Assembly: GCA_951640195.1 (NCBI GenBank)
Contig: OX621176.1
Location: 496,001 to 560,000 of the forward strand
DNA from: Porpolomopsis calyptriformis
Taxonomy: Eukaryota; Basidiomycota; Agaricomycetes; Agaricales; Hygrophoraceae
Direction: 5' to 3'
DNA: 64,000 bases
Position numbers and translations under genes: made by a program. Positions 22,790 to 39,755 of this stretch are shown piece by piece. A model generated the notes under the pieces. The model was not told the origin of the DNA. It searched no databases and was given only the letters and a program-made list of their open reading frames with translations. Each line of letters begins with the position of its first letter. Within the stretch, counting starts at the first letter, position 1.

Positions 22790-24252
22790 GTCTATAAATT
22801 CTATTTTCCGCACACCTGAAGCCTTTTCTCGGGTTGAAAATGAGGAATCACAGTATTAAAATCGCGGTAAAAGACAACATCTGTACGACCTCAATGCCAA
22901 CCACCTGTTCTTCTCGGTTCGTGTAACTTCCACGACGACTGCAATTCGTTTCTCATTACCCTGCTTTATGTATAGGATTTGTTTCGCCCTTCGATGCCAC
23001 TGTTGTAGATATTCTCAGGAAAAGAGGCGCTTTGCCATCGTTGGAAAGACCCATTGTGACGAGTTTGGAATGGGGCATGTCCTTTCCTCGTCCATGAATA
23101 ATCATTTTGAATCAGCTCGTTGAATGACGGTCCCGTGGTGAATCCACACCAGCCATCTTCACCCACTCCATGGGCTGATCGTAAGCAGAGGTCTGCAGGC
23201 GGTAGTTCAGGGGGGAGTGCTGCAGCGATGCGTAAGTCAATTGCCATTTTCCATATCCCCGAAAGTGCGTTATACTGGTGGCTCGACTCGGTTGCCCGCC
23301 TCCTATTGTGGTGTCGTTGGTTTCAAACCATCTTATGGTAGGTATTAGGTGGTTTTCAGTTCGCGGAAACGTGACAGCGATGTCGTGTCTTTCACTGACA
23401 GTCTGGATTGCGTAGGCATTATGGCCGTGTTCAGTCAGTAATACTTGCTTTAAAGACTTGATACATCCTTACACAAATGTAGATGTTATCTCTTTGCATG
23501 ATATCAAGGATCCCACCGCAGCGACACTTGAAACGAGGCAAAAGGCCTCAAGCCAGTGTCGACATGTGGTGTAGCTTAGAGGGTAATTTAAGTGGACTGC
23601 GTATGGCGCTCCCCAAGTAATTCTTTGCTTTGGCATCGATTTGGATACGACTTGCATTCCCAGGAATACTTCCCATCCGAGCTGGTCCTGCTCCCTGGTC
23701 TTGCATCACTAAAAAGACTTGGTGCCTCTGTTTCTCTCCCGCTACTCCCTATGCACTTGGTGCGTACTATGTTATTTCAAGCGCTGGAGCCAGCAGCAAC
23801 ATGGCCCGTTATGATGGTGCGATGCCTATTCCAGATCTGCTCTCCAGCTATGTGAAGCGATTGGATACATGTTGGGCCTCCGTCTGATTCCGACCGAACG
23901 AAAACATCGAATGTTTATGCACATACCCGATCAAGTGGCTTCGGACGTGAAGTCCAGAAACGCATCCTGCCTGGCACGTACGCACTCACCGCAGAGTAGG
24001 GCTAGTTTCTGTTGCTCTTATCGACGATTTCCCACAGCGCGTTTGACAGAAAGTCCGCAAACTAATTCGTGCAGATTTTCACCGCGTCTTCCTCTTTCCG
24101 GACTTGCTTTCTCCTTTTCCTCTGCCAACCTTCCCAGAGAAGGCGTTGATGTCTTGATCCACCCTTCAGCCATCCGCACTGCGCGGCCGTTGTCCGATTC
24201 TAACCCAAATGGCTTGAATTCATACGTCGAAAGAATGGATACAGGTTATTAA
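22790..24252 (+). pseudogene. Decayed glutamyl-tRNA(Gln) amidotransferase subunit A (GatA/HER2-like amidase)
   Basis: Fragments of the amidase-signature protein appear in order but in different frames. TPEAFSRVENEES is followed by KIAVKDNICTT and PTTCSSR. Next come FVSPFDATVVDILRKRGA, then IVGKTHCDEFGMG after a 1-nt shift, then GPVVNPHQP, the catalytic [27 protein letters not shown] followed by GFKPSYG, DSLDCVGIMA, DIKDPTAATLETRQ, PYALGAYYVISS followed by MARYDG, and a C-terminal RTHR...DDF region. The conserved motifs identify GatA, the mitochondrial transamidosome subunit. Several frameshifts and stops not explained by introns indicate a pseudogene; a functional copy should exist elsewhere. 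Some interruptions (for example GTAAGTC after GGSAAAM) are genuine introns, so this was a genomic rather than a processed copy. Confidence 0.8.
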
Positions 24253-24937
24253 TGAGTGGTAAAAACAAGTCCGCAACGAAAAAAAAAAAAGATTAAGTGA
24301 TAGAGAACCGTCCGTCCTTTCCTGAAGTTTACTTCTAAAATGTCCAGATGAAGGGTAATGCTGGTCGTTCAGAAGAGTGGGGGTGAGATCGTGAATGAGT
24401 CTGAAATTGACTGGGTTAGAGAGGTATGTGTGATGTCAGCTGTGGCTTACTCGTTCGGTCAAGCGATGACGCAATATAAAAGCGGGCGACTGTGGCCGCC
24501 TGCCTCCTCGTTTGTGGGGATATCAGCCTGGATATCTTCGGAGGGGAAGAGAGTGGTGAATTGGAAGAGATCCATCGATGGGGAATTTTCTATGGTATAG
24601 GGTGCAGAGTTTATGTTGACGGGAGGACGTCGATGGGGTTTTTATACGTTGGGCTTATGGGCATTCCGGGGCTGTCGGGTGTTGGAACAAGCTTGTGGAT
24701 GACAACGGGTACAATAAGTGGTATTCGACAATAGTAAACTCGATGAGCTGTGAACAATAATAACGAATTTAGTTCCGTAAATCGATTGGTTACCGTGTTG
24801 CTGCCTCCCCGTCTACCTAATTCATCTAGATCATCTAGATTCACCTAATTCACCTAATTCAACCACGATCACATGACTTTATTATACCGTCACGTCACAT
24901 CCAAACGTTCATTCAATTCTCTTTCATCTTCACCACC
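24253..24937. other. Intergenic before the CLASP_N gene
   Basis: Contains an isolated TATAAAAG at about 24475 with no convincing gene after it, and a short AT-rich repeat (TTCATCTAGATCATCTAGATTCACC, split TTCATCTAGATC / ATCTAGATTCACC) at about 24822-24855 just before the promoter of the next gene. Confidence 0.4.
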
Positions 24938-27424
24938 ATGTCTTCGAACAACGTACGTCTACAGTTCTTTCATATCTCTCTTTCTCATCCATATACAGTG
25001 CGATTCAATTCAAACCTTGAACCACCAACTTGACGCTCTTCGCACCCCAATATCTCTGCCAGAAACGGAGGAGTCTTGGGACACCATCGCACGGGCCATC
25101 ACCACTCTCACAGCCCTCTGCAACCGAGGCGCTTGTGATTTTGAGTCCCAACTCGTGAACGCGATCCGGTCTCTCCACCGACCTCTCAACGACGCCATCA
25201 ATTCAGAGCGCTCCAAGCTTTCGGGGGCTGCTCTGGATTTGATCTCTACTCTGGCCTCAGGCTTGGGCACAGCATTCGAGCCCCTTCTCCCTTTGTTCTT
25301 CCCCACACTCCTCGCCCTTTGTGCGCGGACGAACAGGGTTTTCATCACCCGCGCGCGGACATGCATCTTTGCCATCATCGATGCAACCCAGTCCCCGGTG
25401 ATCATCACCCACTTCCTGCAGTCTCTCAAGGACAAGGCCATCACACTGAGGCTCGCTGCCTCAGAAGGTGTCCTTGCCTGCATGAACTGCTTCAATCCTC
25501 CCGACTTGGAGAAGGAGGCAAAGGCAAAAGAAATCGAGGCTGTCATACGTGCTACAGCGAGAGACGCGAACGCAGATGTCAGAAAAACAAGCAAGAAGAT
25601 TTTTGAAGCTTACAAAGTTTTGCTCCCAAATCGGGTCCAAAGGTACGTTCATAGGTCTTCAACATACTCCTCTCGCTTACCCCTTGCAGTTTTGTAGATC
25701 CCCTTACCCCAACGATGAAAAAATACCTCAACATCGTTTCTAAGCCCTTGGTACAGGCAAACCCCCACCCCGTCACAAAACCCACCCACAAAAGCCTTTC
25801 CGATTCGAAAGGCAAGGCAAAAATGTCGTCTTCGGCCCCCGTGTTGAACCGAGAACCGTCTGGGCACAACCCCTCGTTTCCAGAGCGGCCAACGGCTTCC
25901 TCTGCGGGTGCTCCCATGGCCGCCGGTCCATCGAGGGGGGCTGGCCCTGCCCAACCACGTGTGGAGGCTCCAACAAGGGAGACGACGAAAAGAAAGGCCG
26001 AGATGCCTCCCCCGGACTATATCCCAGTCCGACCCCTCAAACGACCCGCAACTAACTCTGGCGAGTCCCGCGCGGCGAGTTCGCAGCCATCCCGCTTTTT
26101 GCCAACGGCTGCTGCCGTTGGTACATCGGGTGCGAGGCGGGTGAACTTGGCCCCCCCACCGATTCCCTCTGTCCCCGCGCCTACCATCCAGGCAACACGG
26201 GTGCAGCGACCTGTCCCACAAGCAACGAAGGCCGACCGACTCCTTCGATCGGCCACGGGCTCAAGACCCGGGAATTCGGATGGACCTGTGCCCGGCCCAT
26301 CGTACGTCTCAACCGGTGCGAGGAGGGTCCCGATATCAGAGGCGGGCCCAAAAACTGACCGATCGGAGCGGGTCAATGCCAGACGCCCCAACACTCGGAC
26401 TGGCCCGTCCGCACTCCCATCCAGGCCAGAGTCGTCGACGTCCACCAAGTCGACACAGGAGAAACCCAAGCCACCGACAGTCCGACCCGTCAAAAGCACG
26501 ACGGCACTCGGCGTGAAATCACGCGAACCGGCCAAGGCTGCCTCGACATCGACCCGCCATCCACCAAAGGATGCGAACGACGGAGCCAAGTCGAAGGCTA
26601 GGGTGATGCCTCCTGCGACGGGTGGAGATGGAGCTGTGCCGCGGGATGAAGGGAAAGGAAAGGGCAAGGGCACAGGGAAAGTGCCGGTTCCAGTGACCAG
26701 GGGTGCCCACGCGCCGAAAAAGGCGGAAGTCCCCAAACCTATCTGGGGTCGATCCGTCCCTCGCCAGGTGAGCGGTCCGACGAAGCCTTTGTCGATAAAG
26801 GCCAAGAATCCTGAGGCGAGAAGAAAGCCGGCTCCCCAACACAAGAAGGAAAAGGGGCCCTCTGAGCCGCCTCAACGCACACCGAGCCCAAGACCAACCC
26901 GGTCACCACTACCTCCAACACCTCCACCGCCAGCTGAGTTACCCCAGCCGCCCCCGCCAGGGGACGTTCGACCTCCGGGTGACGCCCGGAGGACGTTCGT
27001 CCCCCCTCCCCTACCAACCGACGTCCGAATAGTAGGGGACCAAGCCTCCTACGAGGCCCATCTGGCGCGGGTCCACGAGGCGATTCGGAACCCGCCGAGG
27101 GTGTCCCCGCGGGGGACACCCATATCAACCCTGCTCTCGTCCATCGAGCGCGGGTTCATGTTCTCACCCGGCGGCGGGGGGAGCCCGATGTCGCCTGCCT
27201 ATCGGTATGGCCCGAGGCGGGCCGAGTACGAGGCCCCTTTGGTGGAGATGAGTGGGGAGGTGGAAGTTCCAACCATCCATATGGATGGACCTGGGTTTGG
27301 GGTGGATCTCTCGTCGGACGAGGATTCGTGGTCGGTCAGGAAGGCGGGGGACTCGGTCGTCGGTGGGGATGAAAGCCAGAATAGGCTGGCTTTGAGTGAC
27401 GTTGAGATCAACAAAAGGGTTTGA
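24938..27424 (+). CDS. CLASP N-terminal (TOG-like) domain protein with long disordered tail
   Basis: Join(24938..24952, 24999..25642, 25690..27424), 797 residues. Exon 1 encodes only MSSNN. Residues about 10-230 form helical repeats typical of the CLASP_N/TOG array: ESWDTIARAITTLTAL, LSGAALDLISTLASGLG, FEPLLPLFFPTLLALC, and VRKTSKKIFEAYK. These domains bind tubulin in microtubule-stabilising proteins. The remaining 550 residues are Pro/Ser/Arg/Lys-rich, low complexity and presumably disordered and basic, as expected for microtubule contact. One TOG-like domain instead of several makes this shorter than classical CLASP; it is probably a fungal CLASP-like protein. Convergent with the dehydrogenase gene to the right. 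Confidence 0.75.
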
Positions 27425-27780
27425 TCTTTTTATAGAGCGGGCGGACCTGCTAGGGGATGGGGGGGTGCTTTTGTTTTATGGGTTGGGTTCTAACTTATCT
27501 ACGTTGGGTAATTTGCGGCGTTGCTTCTCATTGCTTTCTGACGTTTTTTTTTGCATCACAATACGGGGCTTTTTTTCTCCCTTTCATGCAATGTGTACAT
27601 AGATACAATACAATACGCACATTCAAAAGGATCTTTTTATCTCACCGACGACGACCGAATATAACAAGTCGAAAATTGTTTCTGAACATAACGAGGTGGA
27701 ATACATACGTCTTTCTAAAGGAGGATAATCTATGAGGTCGAGAAGGGAGGGTGAAGAAAACCCTCGCCAGTCTAATAATC

Positions 27781-28170
27781 TCAATCCCTGCTCACGTCGC
27801 TGAACAAAGAAAGAAAAAAGAGGGGACGTCAGGACAATAATCACAAAAAACAAACAAACAAAAAGGAAAGAAAAAGAAAGAAAGAAAGAAAACCCACGTA
27901 CCGTCCGAAAAGCTTGACTTTGAGCCAATCGGTAGCGACCAGCGTCCGGTTCCTGAGGGAGAACAACGTGCTGAGGTAGGCGCTGCGCCAGAACAGATAA
28001 GTCGCCACTCCTCCACTGGCGAACTAGAAAAACCGAGGTTAATAACGGAAGAAGGAGAAGGAAAACACAAAGAGCCTCACGTTCCCATTGAACACGGGTA
28101 AATCGGCGATAGCCCTGTCCGATCCAATGTACCTGTTGTTTTCAGAAGAGGGTATGACGATCGGTCATCG

Positions 28171-28201
<31 letters not shown>

Positions 28202-30445
28202 GGGGAGATGCGTCACGTACGCCAAAGATCCTTGATGGGAATAATGGAACGGCCGGATTTTTATCTTGGACAGCTGAGTCCGGACCCTCTCCACCTCGGC
28301 CTCCACCCCCACTTCCTGCTCCCTCTCCCCCCCCTCGCTTTTGCCTGGTGTGGGGGAGCCCACGTCGGGAGCGGCGGGGGCGGCTGATGATGCCTCGAGG
28401 TAGGCAAGACGCGACTCGAGTGTGTCCCGCTTCGCCATCAGGGTGAGCATGCGCGCGAGGTACGCGCCCTGCTGCGATGCGACCTGGGCGGTCGGCGCGT
28501 ACGACGATGCCGTGCAGTCCCCGATCGCGAATATGCTCTCGCTGGCACCGTTCATACGGAGGTGTTCTAAAAAATCAGGAGGGGGGTTGATGAATCCGTG
28601 TGAGAAATTTACAGGAGGGGGGGCGGCGTACCGTCTACGGTGATCCCCCTCTTATTCTTTTGTTCGGAGGGAAGCTTGTCCATGAGATCACGCGTGACTT
28701 TTCTGGTCGTGTTTCCCTAAATGAGATTGCTGAGTGCGTGGGCAAAACAAGAGGCGGGATGGGTGGGATCTCACGGCGGCCCAGACGACCATACCACAAG
28801 GTACCTCTGCCACGGTCTTGTCGGGCAATTGCAGAGTGACGCTTTGCTCCTTCACCTGTTCGCGCCGCGTGTTGGTACCTTCATTTTAGTGTTTGAAAAA
28901 CGGTGGAGGGACGCACCTCCTTGACCATAGTCTTTGTTAAGATCTCGATTTTACTCTCCTTGAATGTGGATTCCGTGTAATCGATGAGCTGCTTGCTGAA
29001 CATTGGGAGCACGGAGGGAAGTGCTTCGACCAAGGTTATACGAATCTTGCCGGCGAGTTCAGGGTACCATGCTTTGAGGTCATCCTATCGAAGAAACCTC
29101 GTTGATTTGAAGCATGACAGGAGTGGAAATAGTTGAAACGTACCTCGAGGAAGTCATGTAGTTCTCCACTGCGCTAAATTGTGATAGCTGTTTGTGGGGT
29201 GGAGGGGAGTTCTCTCACCTGAGTTCGACGCCCGTCGGTCCTCCCCCCACAACGACCTGCAAGAAAACAATGCGACGTCAATGACAAGGGGAAATACTGT
29301 GTGCGGGAGGACTTGCCATGTGAAGCAGTCTGTCAATCTCTTCCGGGCTTTGGCCTGGGAACGCCGCGCTCTCGACGCCTTTTCGCGAATGTCAAAGCAA
29401 GAACGACATAGCTAGATGGGTACTAACAGTCCATAAACTGTCTCTGCAGCTGTATCAAAAAAATGCATTTAGTCCACGCAATGTCGTTAGCGGGCACGAG
29501 CAAGCGGGCACTAACACGTTCCGCATCGGTCAACTCTTTCATGAAACATGCATGCTCCCTAACACCAGGGATCCCGAAAGTCTGGGTCTCGGCCCCGACG
29601 GCAAATACGAGATAATCATATGGTATCGTGGTGGAAGACACTTGACCGTGAATTTCCGAATTGTCTGCCATGCGAAATTCCCACAAGGTGCATCCTTTAG
29701 CCGAGCGCTCGACAGGTTGGAGTGATACAACATACCTGAAAACGTGACTGTCTTGTTAACAGGCTGGGAGCGAAAGACATTAGCGATAATGGTGGGCTCC
29801 CATTGAGAGGACGCACATCAACTTCTTGCGCTTCGGCTTCGATGACCGAAACCGTGCGCTGTTTATGACGTGTGATATACCGTGTAGGTTGGATAATAGA
29901 CCTCGGACTTATCGTGCCTACCGCCACACTCGGAAGCAATGGGGTGAAAAGGAAGAAATTCTTTGGGCTAATGACAACCTTTCCTGGCCATGTTAAAATC
30001 CCAGACGCCAGTAAAGTACCATTTGTGTACTCACCACGTTATATTCGGAAGTATCGAGGGCTTTGAGCAGACTACTGGCACCCCAGCCACTTCCTAATAT
30101 CACCACTGTCTTCTTCTCTGGATCAAAAGGCAACTGGAGCCCGGGGTGACGGTCCTTTTGGGTGACGTAGTAGAATGCGCCTGAAGCTGTGAGGATGGTG
30201 AAGAGAGTGACACGACCCAGGGTCTGAAGAAAGCCTCTCCATCTCGATTGGCGCGGCGGAGGTGTCTTTGGTTGGAATGATAAACGTCTGGTAGCACGAG
30301 AGAAACCTATATGCTCGCTCACAGAGGACGATAACGGTGCAGTTGCGAGCAGTCGTCTCCCAGGCTGCCTCTGAGTGACGCGAGAAAGAGTTCTGAAATG
30401 AATCAGAGAGCGCGTTGCTGCTGCTGGATTGCGAAAGAATGGCAT
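27781..30445 (-). CDS. NDE1: Alternative (type II) mitochondrial NADH dehydrogenase, NDE1-like
   Basis: I reconstruct 15 exons and 589 residues on the minus strand. Exons: 30445-30035, 29978-29817, 29763-29736, 29664-29516, 29449-29428, 29378-29317, 29256-29219, 29168-29144, 29084-28917, 28855-28775, 28716-28632, 28566-28221, 28132-28081, 28023-27902, 27799-27781. All junctions keep frame. The protein has a basic presequence, a hydrophobic anchor (VTLFTILTASGAFYY), a first dinucleotide fold (VVILGSGWGASSLLKAL), a second (VVVGGGPTGVELSGEL), and IFAIGDCT near the FAD site. The C-terminal membrane-binding part is AIADLPVFNGN then FASGGVATYLFWRSAYLS. It oxidises NADH and reduces ubiquinone without proton pumping. 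No EF-hand is seen. Which side of the inner membrane it faces cannot be told. One intron (29316-29257) begins with GC. Confidence 0.92.
28170..28198. repeat. Poly-A tract within an NDE1 intron
   Basis: An uninterrupted run of A on the plus strand (poly-T in the transcript) inside the intron between the exons ending at 28221 and starting at 28132. It forms the pyrimidine-rich part of that intron. Confidence 0.9.
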
Positions 30446-30724
30446 GGATCCCAGACCGTAAGCGCTGAAAACGAGAGGGTGGAGGTGTGAATGAAGTAAC
30501 CCGTTTCGGTCGATATTACTGACGAGCGATCAAGGTTACAGACATTCTCCTCGTGAAATTCGCGACTCAGGGGTGGAGATCAGCTTATGATATTCATCGC
30601 TGTCTTCTCCGACGCCTAAATATCGCGGTCATCGTTGACGGTCATCGATTGTCACATCGGCCGACGAGCACAACACCTCAAATTTCAATTTTAACGCCGT
30701 CCTGCTCGGACTCGCGTGCATAAT

Positions 30725-35819
<5,095 letters not shown>

Positions 35820-35953
35820 ATGTGTCAGAAGAAAAAATGTCTCTATGCGATAGATATGTTTACAGGGAAGGATTAACTTTGTACCGCAGTGTCCAGCACA
35901 TTTTGCGAAACAAGTTCTCTGATGGCCAATCCACGGTACTATGAAGGGAAGTG

Positions 35954-37305
35954 CTAGTTTGCTCCTTGCTCCGCTGCTACATGCTCGACTCTCCCGTCGA
36001 TCCACTTGACGGTCACACCTCCGTCCTATATGATACCATCAGCCAGAGGGAATAGCCAACAGAGAGTGCAAAAGTGATTACATCGTTTCCAAAATAAGCT
36101 GCCTGTGCCATATGGCAGAACAGTCCGACTTCGACTACACCGGTTAGCATCTTGATCTGCGCCATTATCTGCATAACGTGTGGGGCGACATGAGAAATGT
36201 ATGTATGAGCATGAGATATGCGCAATGATGTTTACCGTGTAAGGGTTTTTCATTTTCTCCGAGTCAAAGGGAGCATCGATGATGAAATTACCATTGTCAG
36301 ACACGACAGGACCCGCTGTTTGAAAGCCAAGAAAAGAGCCCAATCAAAAGCCAAAAAAATCCAATTGAGTGTGGCAGTTACTGGAGGGAGTGGCGAGCTA
36401 CAGCGAACCTTTTGCAAGGGCCATTCGGAGCGTAGCATTTGGTGAACCAAGAATATGTAGGTTTTGAAGGACTTTGGCGTAAGCAAAAGGAACAACCTCG
36501 ATAGGAACCCCTGGACGGAACTGTTATAGGAATGTGGAGGGGAGGAGAAAAAGTTGACGAGTTGAAGCCGCTTTACTCCTGCGCAAAGCACTCACGTTTG
36601 TGCCAAGATATTTGACATTTTTGCGATAATCAGCTACGAGGATGAATCTGCAGAGTTTCAAAAGATGGGGCTGGTATCAAATCCTTGCAGTGAAGACACA
36701 CGTGTTGGCGGCTTCAGCTAGGACTTTCTCCCTGAGATGGCACCCTCCGCCTCCTTTGATACAATTCAAGAGATGATCTACTCTTAACGAGTGCCAAAGG
36801 AACGTTGAGTACAACAAAACAGAAACTATTACAGGTACTTACTCATCCGCGCCATCAATAGTAACATCAATTGTAGGATACTGGTCTACGTCGCCAAGGT
36901 TGAGATTAGAGGACACGATAAGTTCCTTTGACTGGAATCCTGTGGATATGGCGGTGAGTAAAGGAAGCGGATGGTGTATGATAATAAGACGAACCGGTAG
37001 GAATGAAAACCCGATTTTCGTTAGCTTGTTTGCCTTGCTGGACGATCCGTTGGACGACATAAGGCACCGTAGACCCTGGGTCGCGGCACATAGAATTCAG
37101 TATTGGATGAAGGAGGGGAGGAGAAGTAGAAGAATTAACCGCGACAGGGCGCACATACCTGACCCGATACCGATCACCTGGACCACAAGTTGTTACTGAA
37201 GTACTCTCCCCCTCTCAAGAAAAGATCACTACTGACCCTGTGTTCCGGTAGGATATGTCGATCGACGGCTGTGAATGCTGCGAGTTTTTTTGCTGCCTCG
37301 ATCAT
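35954..37305 (-). CDS. RKI1: Ribose-5-phosphate isomerase A
   Basis: Ten exons on the minus strand: 37305-37237, 37176-37158, 37075-36995, 36939-36843, 36782-36702, 36647-36596, 36520-36409, 36315-36236, 36168-36082, 36025-35954. Together they encode 249 residues, typical for RpiA. Motifs: VIGIGSGSTVPYVVQ, IDVTIDGADEVD with the catalytic Asp residues, KGGGGCHLREKVLAEAA, and a C-terminal LTGVVEVGLFCHMA. The enzyme interconverts ribose-5-phosphate and ribulose-5-phosphate in the non-oxidative pentose phosphate pathway in the cytosol. Convergent with ARO1 (134 bp between stops) and divergent from TFB5. The start at 37305 is the first ATG in frame with the conserved N-terminus. Confidence 0.93.
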
Positions 37306-37439
37306 GCTGAGGGGTTTTTCGCCTGGTGTATGTGAGTATTAATTATGCAAAGTCAAAGAGAGTGAATACCAACTGGCTGCAGAGGGCAGAGGCATTAAAC
37401 CTTGGCAATGGAGCGATCTCAGTCACGTGTTCCGTCGTC

Positions 37440-37799
37440 ATGAAAGCGGTCAAAGGTGAGCCAATCCTTTCTCAACTCTCAAGGCGATGATGGGTCCGCT
37501 AACCGGCTACAGGTGTCCTATTTACCTGGTCAGTCTGTTCGCGCACGTCCACAGACTCCGCATCAATTGACGATCATTGTGTAGTGATTCAGCTGTGAAG
37601 CAGATCCTCCTAACCATGAACGACAAGGACAACTTTATCGTCGAGGACCTGGATGACTGCCATCTTGTGATCAAAGCTGACCAAGAGTATCGGGTCAGGA
37701 AGGAGCTTGAGGCTGAGGTCAGTTGTCTTCTCACCGTGTTCTGCCAGGAGGGACTGAGAGACTGTCTAGTTGGAAAAGAATACGTACAGCCTGGAATAG
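37440..37799 (+). CDS. TFB5: TFIIH subunit TFB5 (GTF2H5/TTDA homolog)
   Basis: Join(37440..37455, 37513..37528, 37585..37717, 37770..37799), 64 residues, with two 16-nt exons. Sequence MKAVKGVLFTCDSAVKQILL, then a middle ending FIVEDLDDCHLVIKAD, then a C-terminus ending NTYSLE matches the small Tfb5/TTDA fold (the GVL.xCD.xxKQ start is diagnostic). The protein stabilises the TFIIH core with Tfb2 in transcription and nucleotide excision repair. All three introns have GT-AG borders and the frame is preserved. The start codon lies about 134 bp from that of the isomerase gene, so the two share a divergent promoter. Confidence 0.9.
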
Positions 37800-38196
37800 G
37801 GACCATGGGCGTCAGCAAAGCAGCGGAGACGTGCTAGTGCTGCCTCCATCACGATTCGACCCTGGCGATTGACGGCCACTACCTTAAACCAGAGAGATCG
37901 ATTCATCCATAAACAATTATACGCGACACTGCTCCACAAGAATACCTTAGCCATAACTTGCCAGCAAAAAACCACCTCTCCACCCTTTGATAGGGCTAAA
38001 TGATACTCTACGCGCCGTCCTAGGAATGAAACTTTGTGTGCACGCCCTTGGCCCAACATTGAAGACAAACGCCACCCACCACCTTCCACCTCATGGGCCT
38101 TCATCCTTATCACAACTCAACGACAGTAACGAGCCTACCGACAGGTGGGTAGAGTACATCCTTGAATATCGACTGTAAGACCCGTCTGGCTATATC
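37800..38196. other. Intergenic / possible 3' untranslated region
   Basis: A 115-codon minus-strand frame (38113-37766) crosses this stretch and overlaps the last TFB5 exon. It has no recognisable features and I do not call it. Confidence 0.35.
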
Positions 38197-38436
38197 CTAA
38201 GGCTGCAGTTCACTCATTAATGCATCAGTCCTGGCCCGTCTCGCTGTCTCCTTTTCTATCAACAAGGCCCGGTTTGCCTCTAGTTCTATGCGGGTTCTCG
38301 TGGGTCTGTGCATTGCAGGAGGTAGCACGCGGATAATGAGGTGGTAAGGGTGAATGGGTGGGTCGGATGGAAATTCAGACACACCGAGCCTGGAGATTGC
38401 GGATTGGATGGTTTCGTATGAAATAGTCATGCCCAT
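38197..38436 (-). CDS. Hypothetical 79-residue protein, or first exon of a larger gene
   Basis: Open frame MGMTISYETIQSAISRLG... with a hydrophilic, Arg/Glu-rich C-terminal helix (RIELEANRALLIEKETARRA). Codon use looks like a gene and the compact amphipathic tail could form a coiled coil. No family recognised, no intron signal needed. It is the last cellular-looking sequence before the transposon block. Confidence 0.35.
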   Translation of the reverse strand: MGMTISYETIQSAISRLGVSEFPSDPPIHPYHLIIRVLPPAMHRPTRTRIELEANRALLIEKETARRARTDALMSELQP

Positions 38437-38524
38437 TCATCCCCAAGATTTGTGATGTAATTGAGGGTGGAAATTGAGAGGAATCATAAAGCAATTTGGG
38501 AATCTTGCAACTTAGAGTTTGAGG

Positions 38525-38688
38525 TATGGTTGACGAGAGTGATCAGCCCTATAGTCATGCAACTCTGCACTATGGCAGAGTGGCATGGGGTAGAGACCCC
38601 AGGCACACTTTATTTTGTCAGACTAATGTACAATAAATGTGTCAGGTTGTAGACACGATGAGTGCCTGTGCTTTCCAGTCTCACGTCC
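38525..38688 (+). repeat. 164-bp direct repeat, copy 1 (outside the palindrome)
   Basis: Identical by eye to 38756-38919, 231 bp downstream. Copy 1 ends where the palindrome begins. A third copy, inverted, is at 40492-40655. Confidence 0.92.
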
Positions 38689-39655
38689 AGGTGTTATGTT
38701 ATGGCATGCTACTGAGCCTGCTAACACTGTCAGAATTAACCTTATCCCCTCCTCATATGGTTGACGAGAGTGATCAGCCCTATAGTCATGCAACTCTGCA
38801 CTATGGCAGAGTGGCATGGGGTAGAGACCCCAGGCACACTTTATTTTGTCAGACTAATGTACAATAAATGTGTCAGGTTGTAGACACGATGAGTGCCTGT
38901 GCTTTCCAGTCTCACGTCCCCCTCAGCCAATCTGCCATGCATTTGTTGCGCATCCCTCCTGCTGTAGCTGCCATTGCTGCTTCTGTTGGTGTCATGCAGC
39001 CATCTCCATCGATGAACTATGTCAGTAGCCAGTAAATAGAAAAATCGAAATGAAAAAGAAAAAGAAAAACTCATCAAGGATGTTAACACCCATGCCCTAT
39101 CATCTACACCTACTTGGTGCATGAGTCATTGCAGTGGTGGGAGAGATTGCAACATGAACGACAATGTGGGAGGTGTCCAGGGAGAGGGGGTGTGGGTGGG
39201 GGAAAAAACATCAGTACTGTATAACTAGGATAAACAATAAGGACTTACTTTATTGGACTAATACTGCTGGATGGCTTGTATTGGGATGTTAAAGACGTTG
39301 AAGATGATGGTGGAGAGATGGACTTCCTAAACTGGCCACAACAAAGCTAGACAAATAGACTTTTAATTCAAAGAATATTCTCTACACACTCACAGAGGCC
39401 TCTTAAAATAAATATAAGTATTCAGAAAAGTCTACAATGTATGTGTGCATATAGCCCTAAAGTTCTGTGTTGTTCTATGAAGATCTGTGTGAGATAATCA
39501 ACAATTATATCTGATTTAGCCTGATTCTCAGCCACATTTGGCTTAAATCTTATATTCCTGAATTATTAGAGCCATAAAAAATATTCTGGGTTGGTGGAAA
39601 TGTTTAAATAGACTATAGGTATGAGTAAAGTACATCCAATCTCAGAGGAAGCATT
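38689..39655 (+). repeat. Left arm of a 2.03-kb palindrome
   Basis: 967 bp whose reverse complement is 39756-40722. The only mismatch I noticed is at 38766 (C versus T, a CpG transition). Paired coordinates sum to 79411 throughout, so there are no net gaps. The arm includes direct-repeat copy 2 (38756-38919) and an inverse copy of the apparent hAT terminus (38689-38729). Confidence 0.93.
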
Positions 39656-39755
39656 TTGTTGGAATGGGTGGTCAGAAAGTGTGGATTTGGTTCAGATCCT
39701 ATGAGCAGAGCCTATCCCATCAAATGTCCATCCCACCACTCCACCACTCCAGCAC
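39656..39755. repeat. 100-bp spacer (loop) of the palindrome
   Basis: Unpaired centre, contains CACCACTCCACCACTCC. No gene. Confidence 0.9.

Noticed and set aside
23120..23341. A 73-codon ORF with [12 protein letters not shown] as an independent small gene
   Set aside because: It is one exon-like fragment of the decayed GatA copy, not a separate gene.
26017..26875. Minus-strand frames of 275 and 118 codons opposite the CLASP_N gene
   Set aside because: They are shadows of a GC-rich, Pro/Arg-rich coding exon; no splice or start context supports them.
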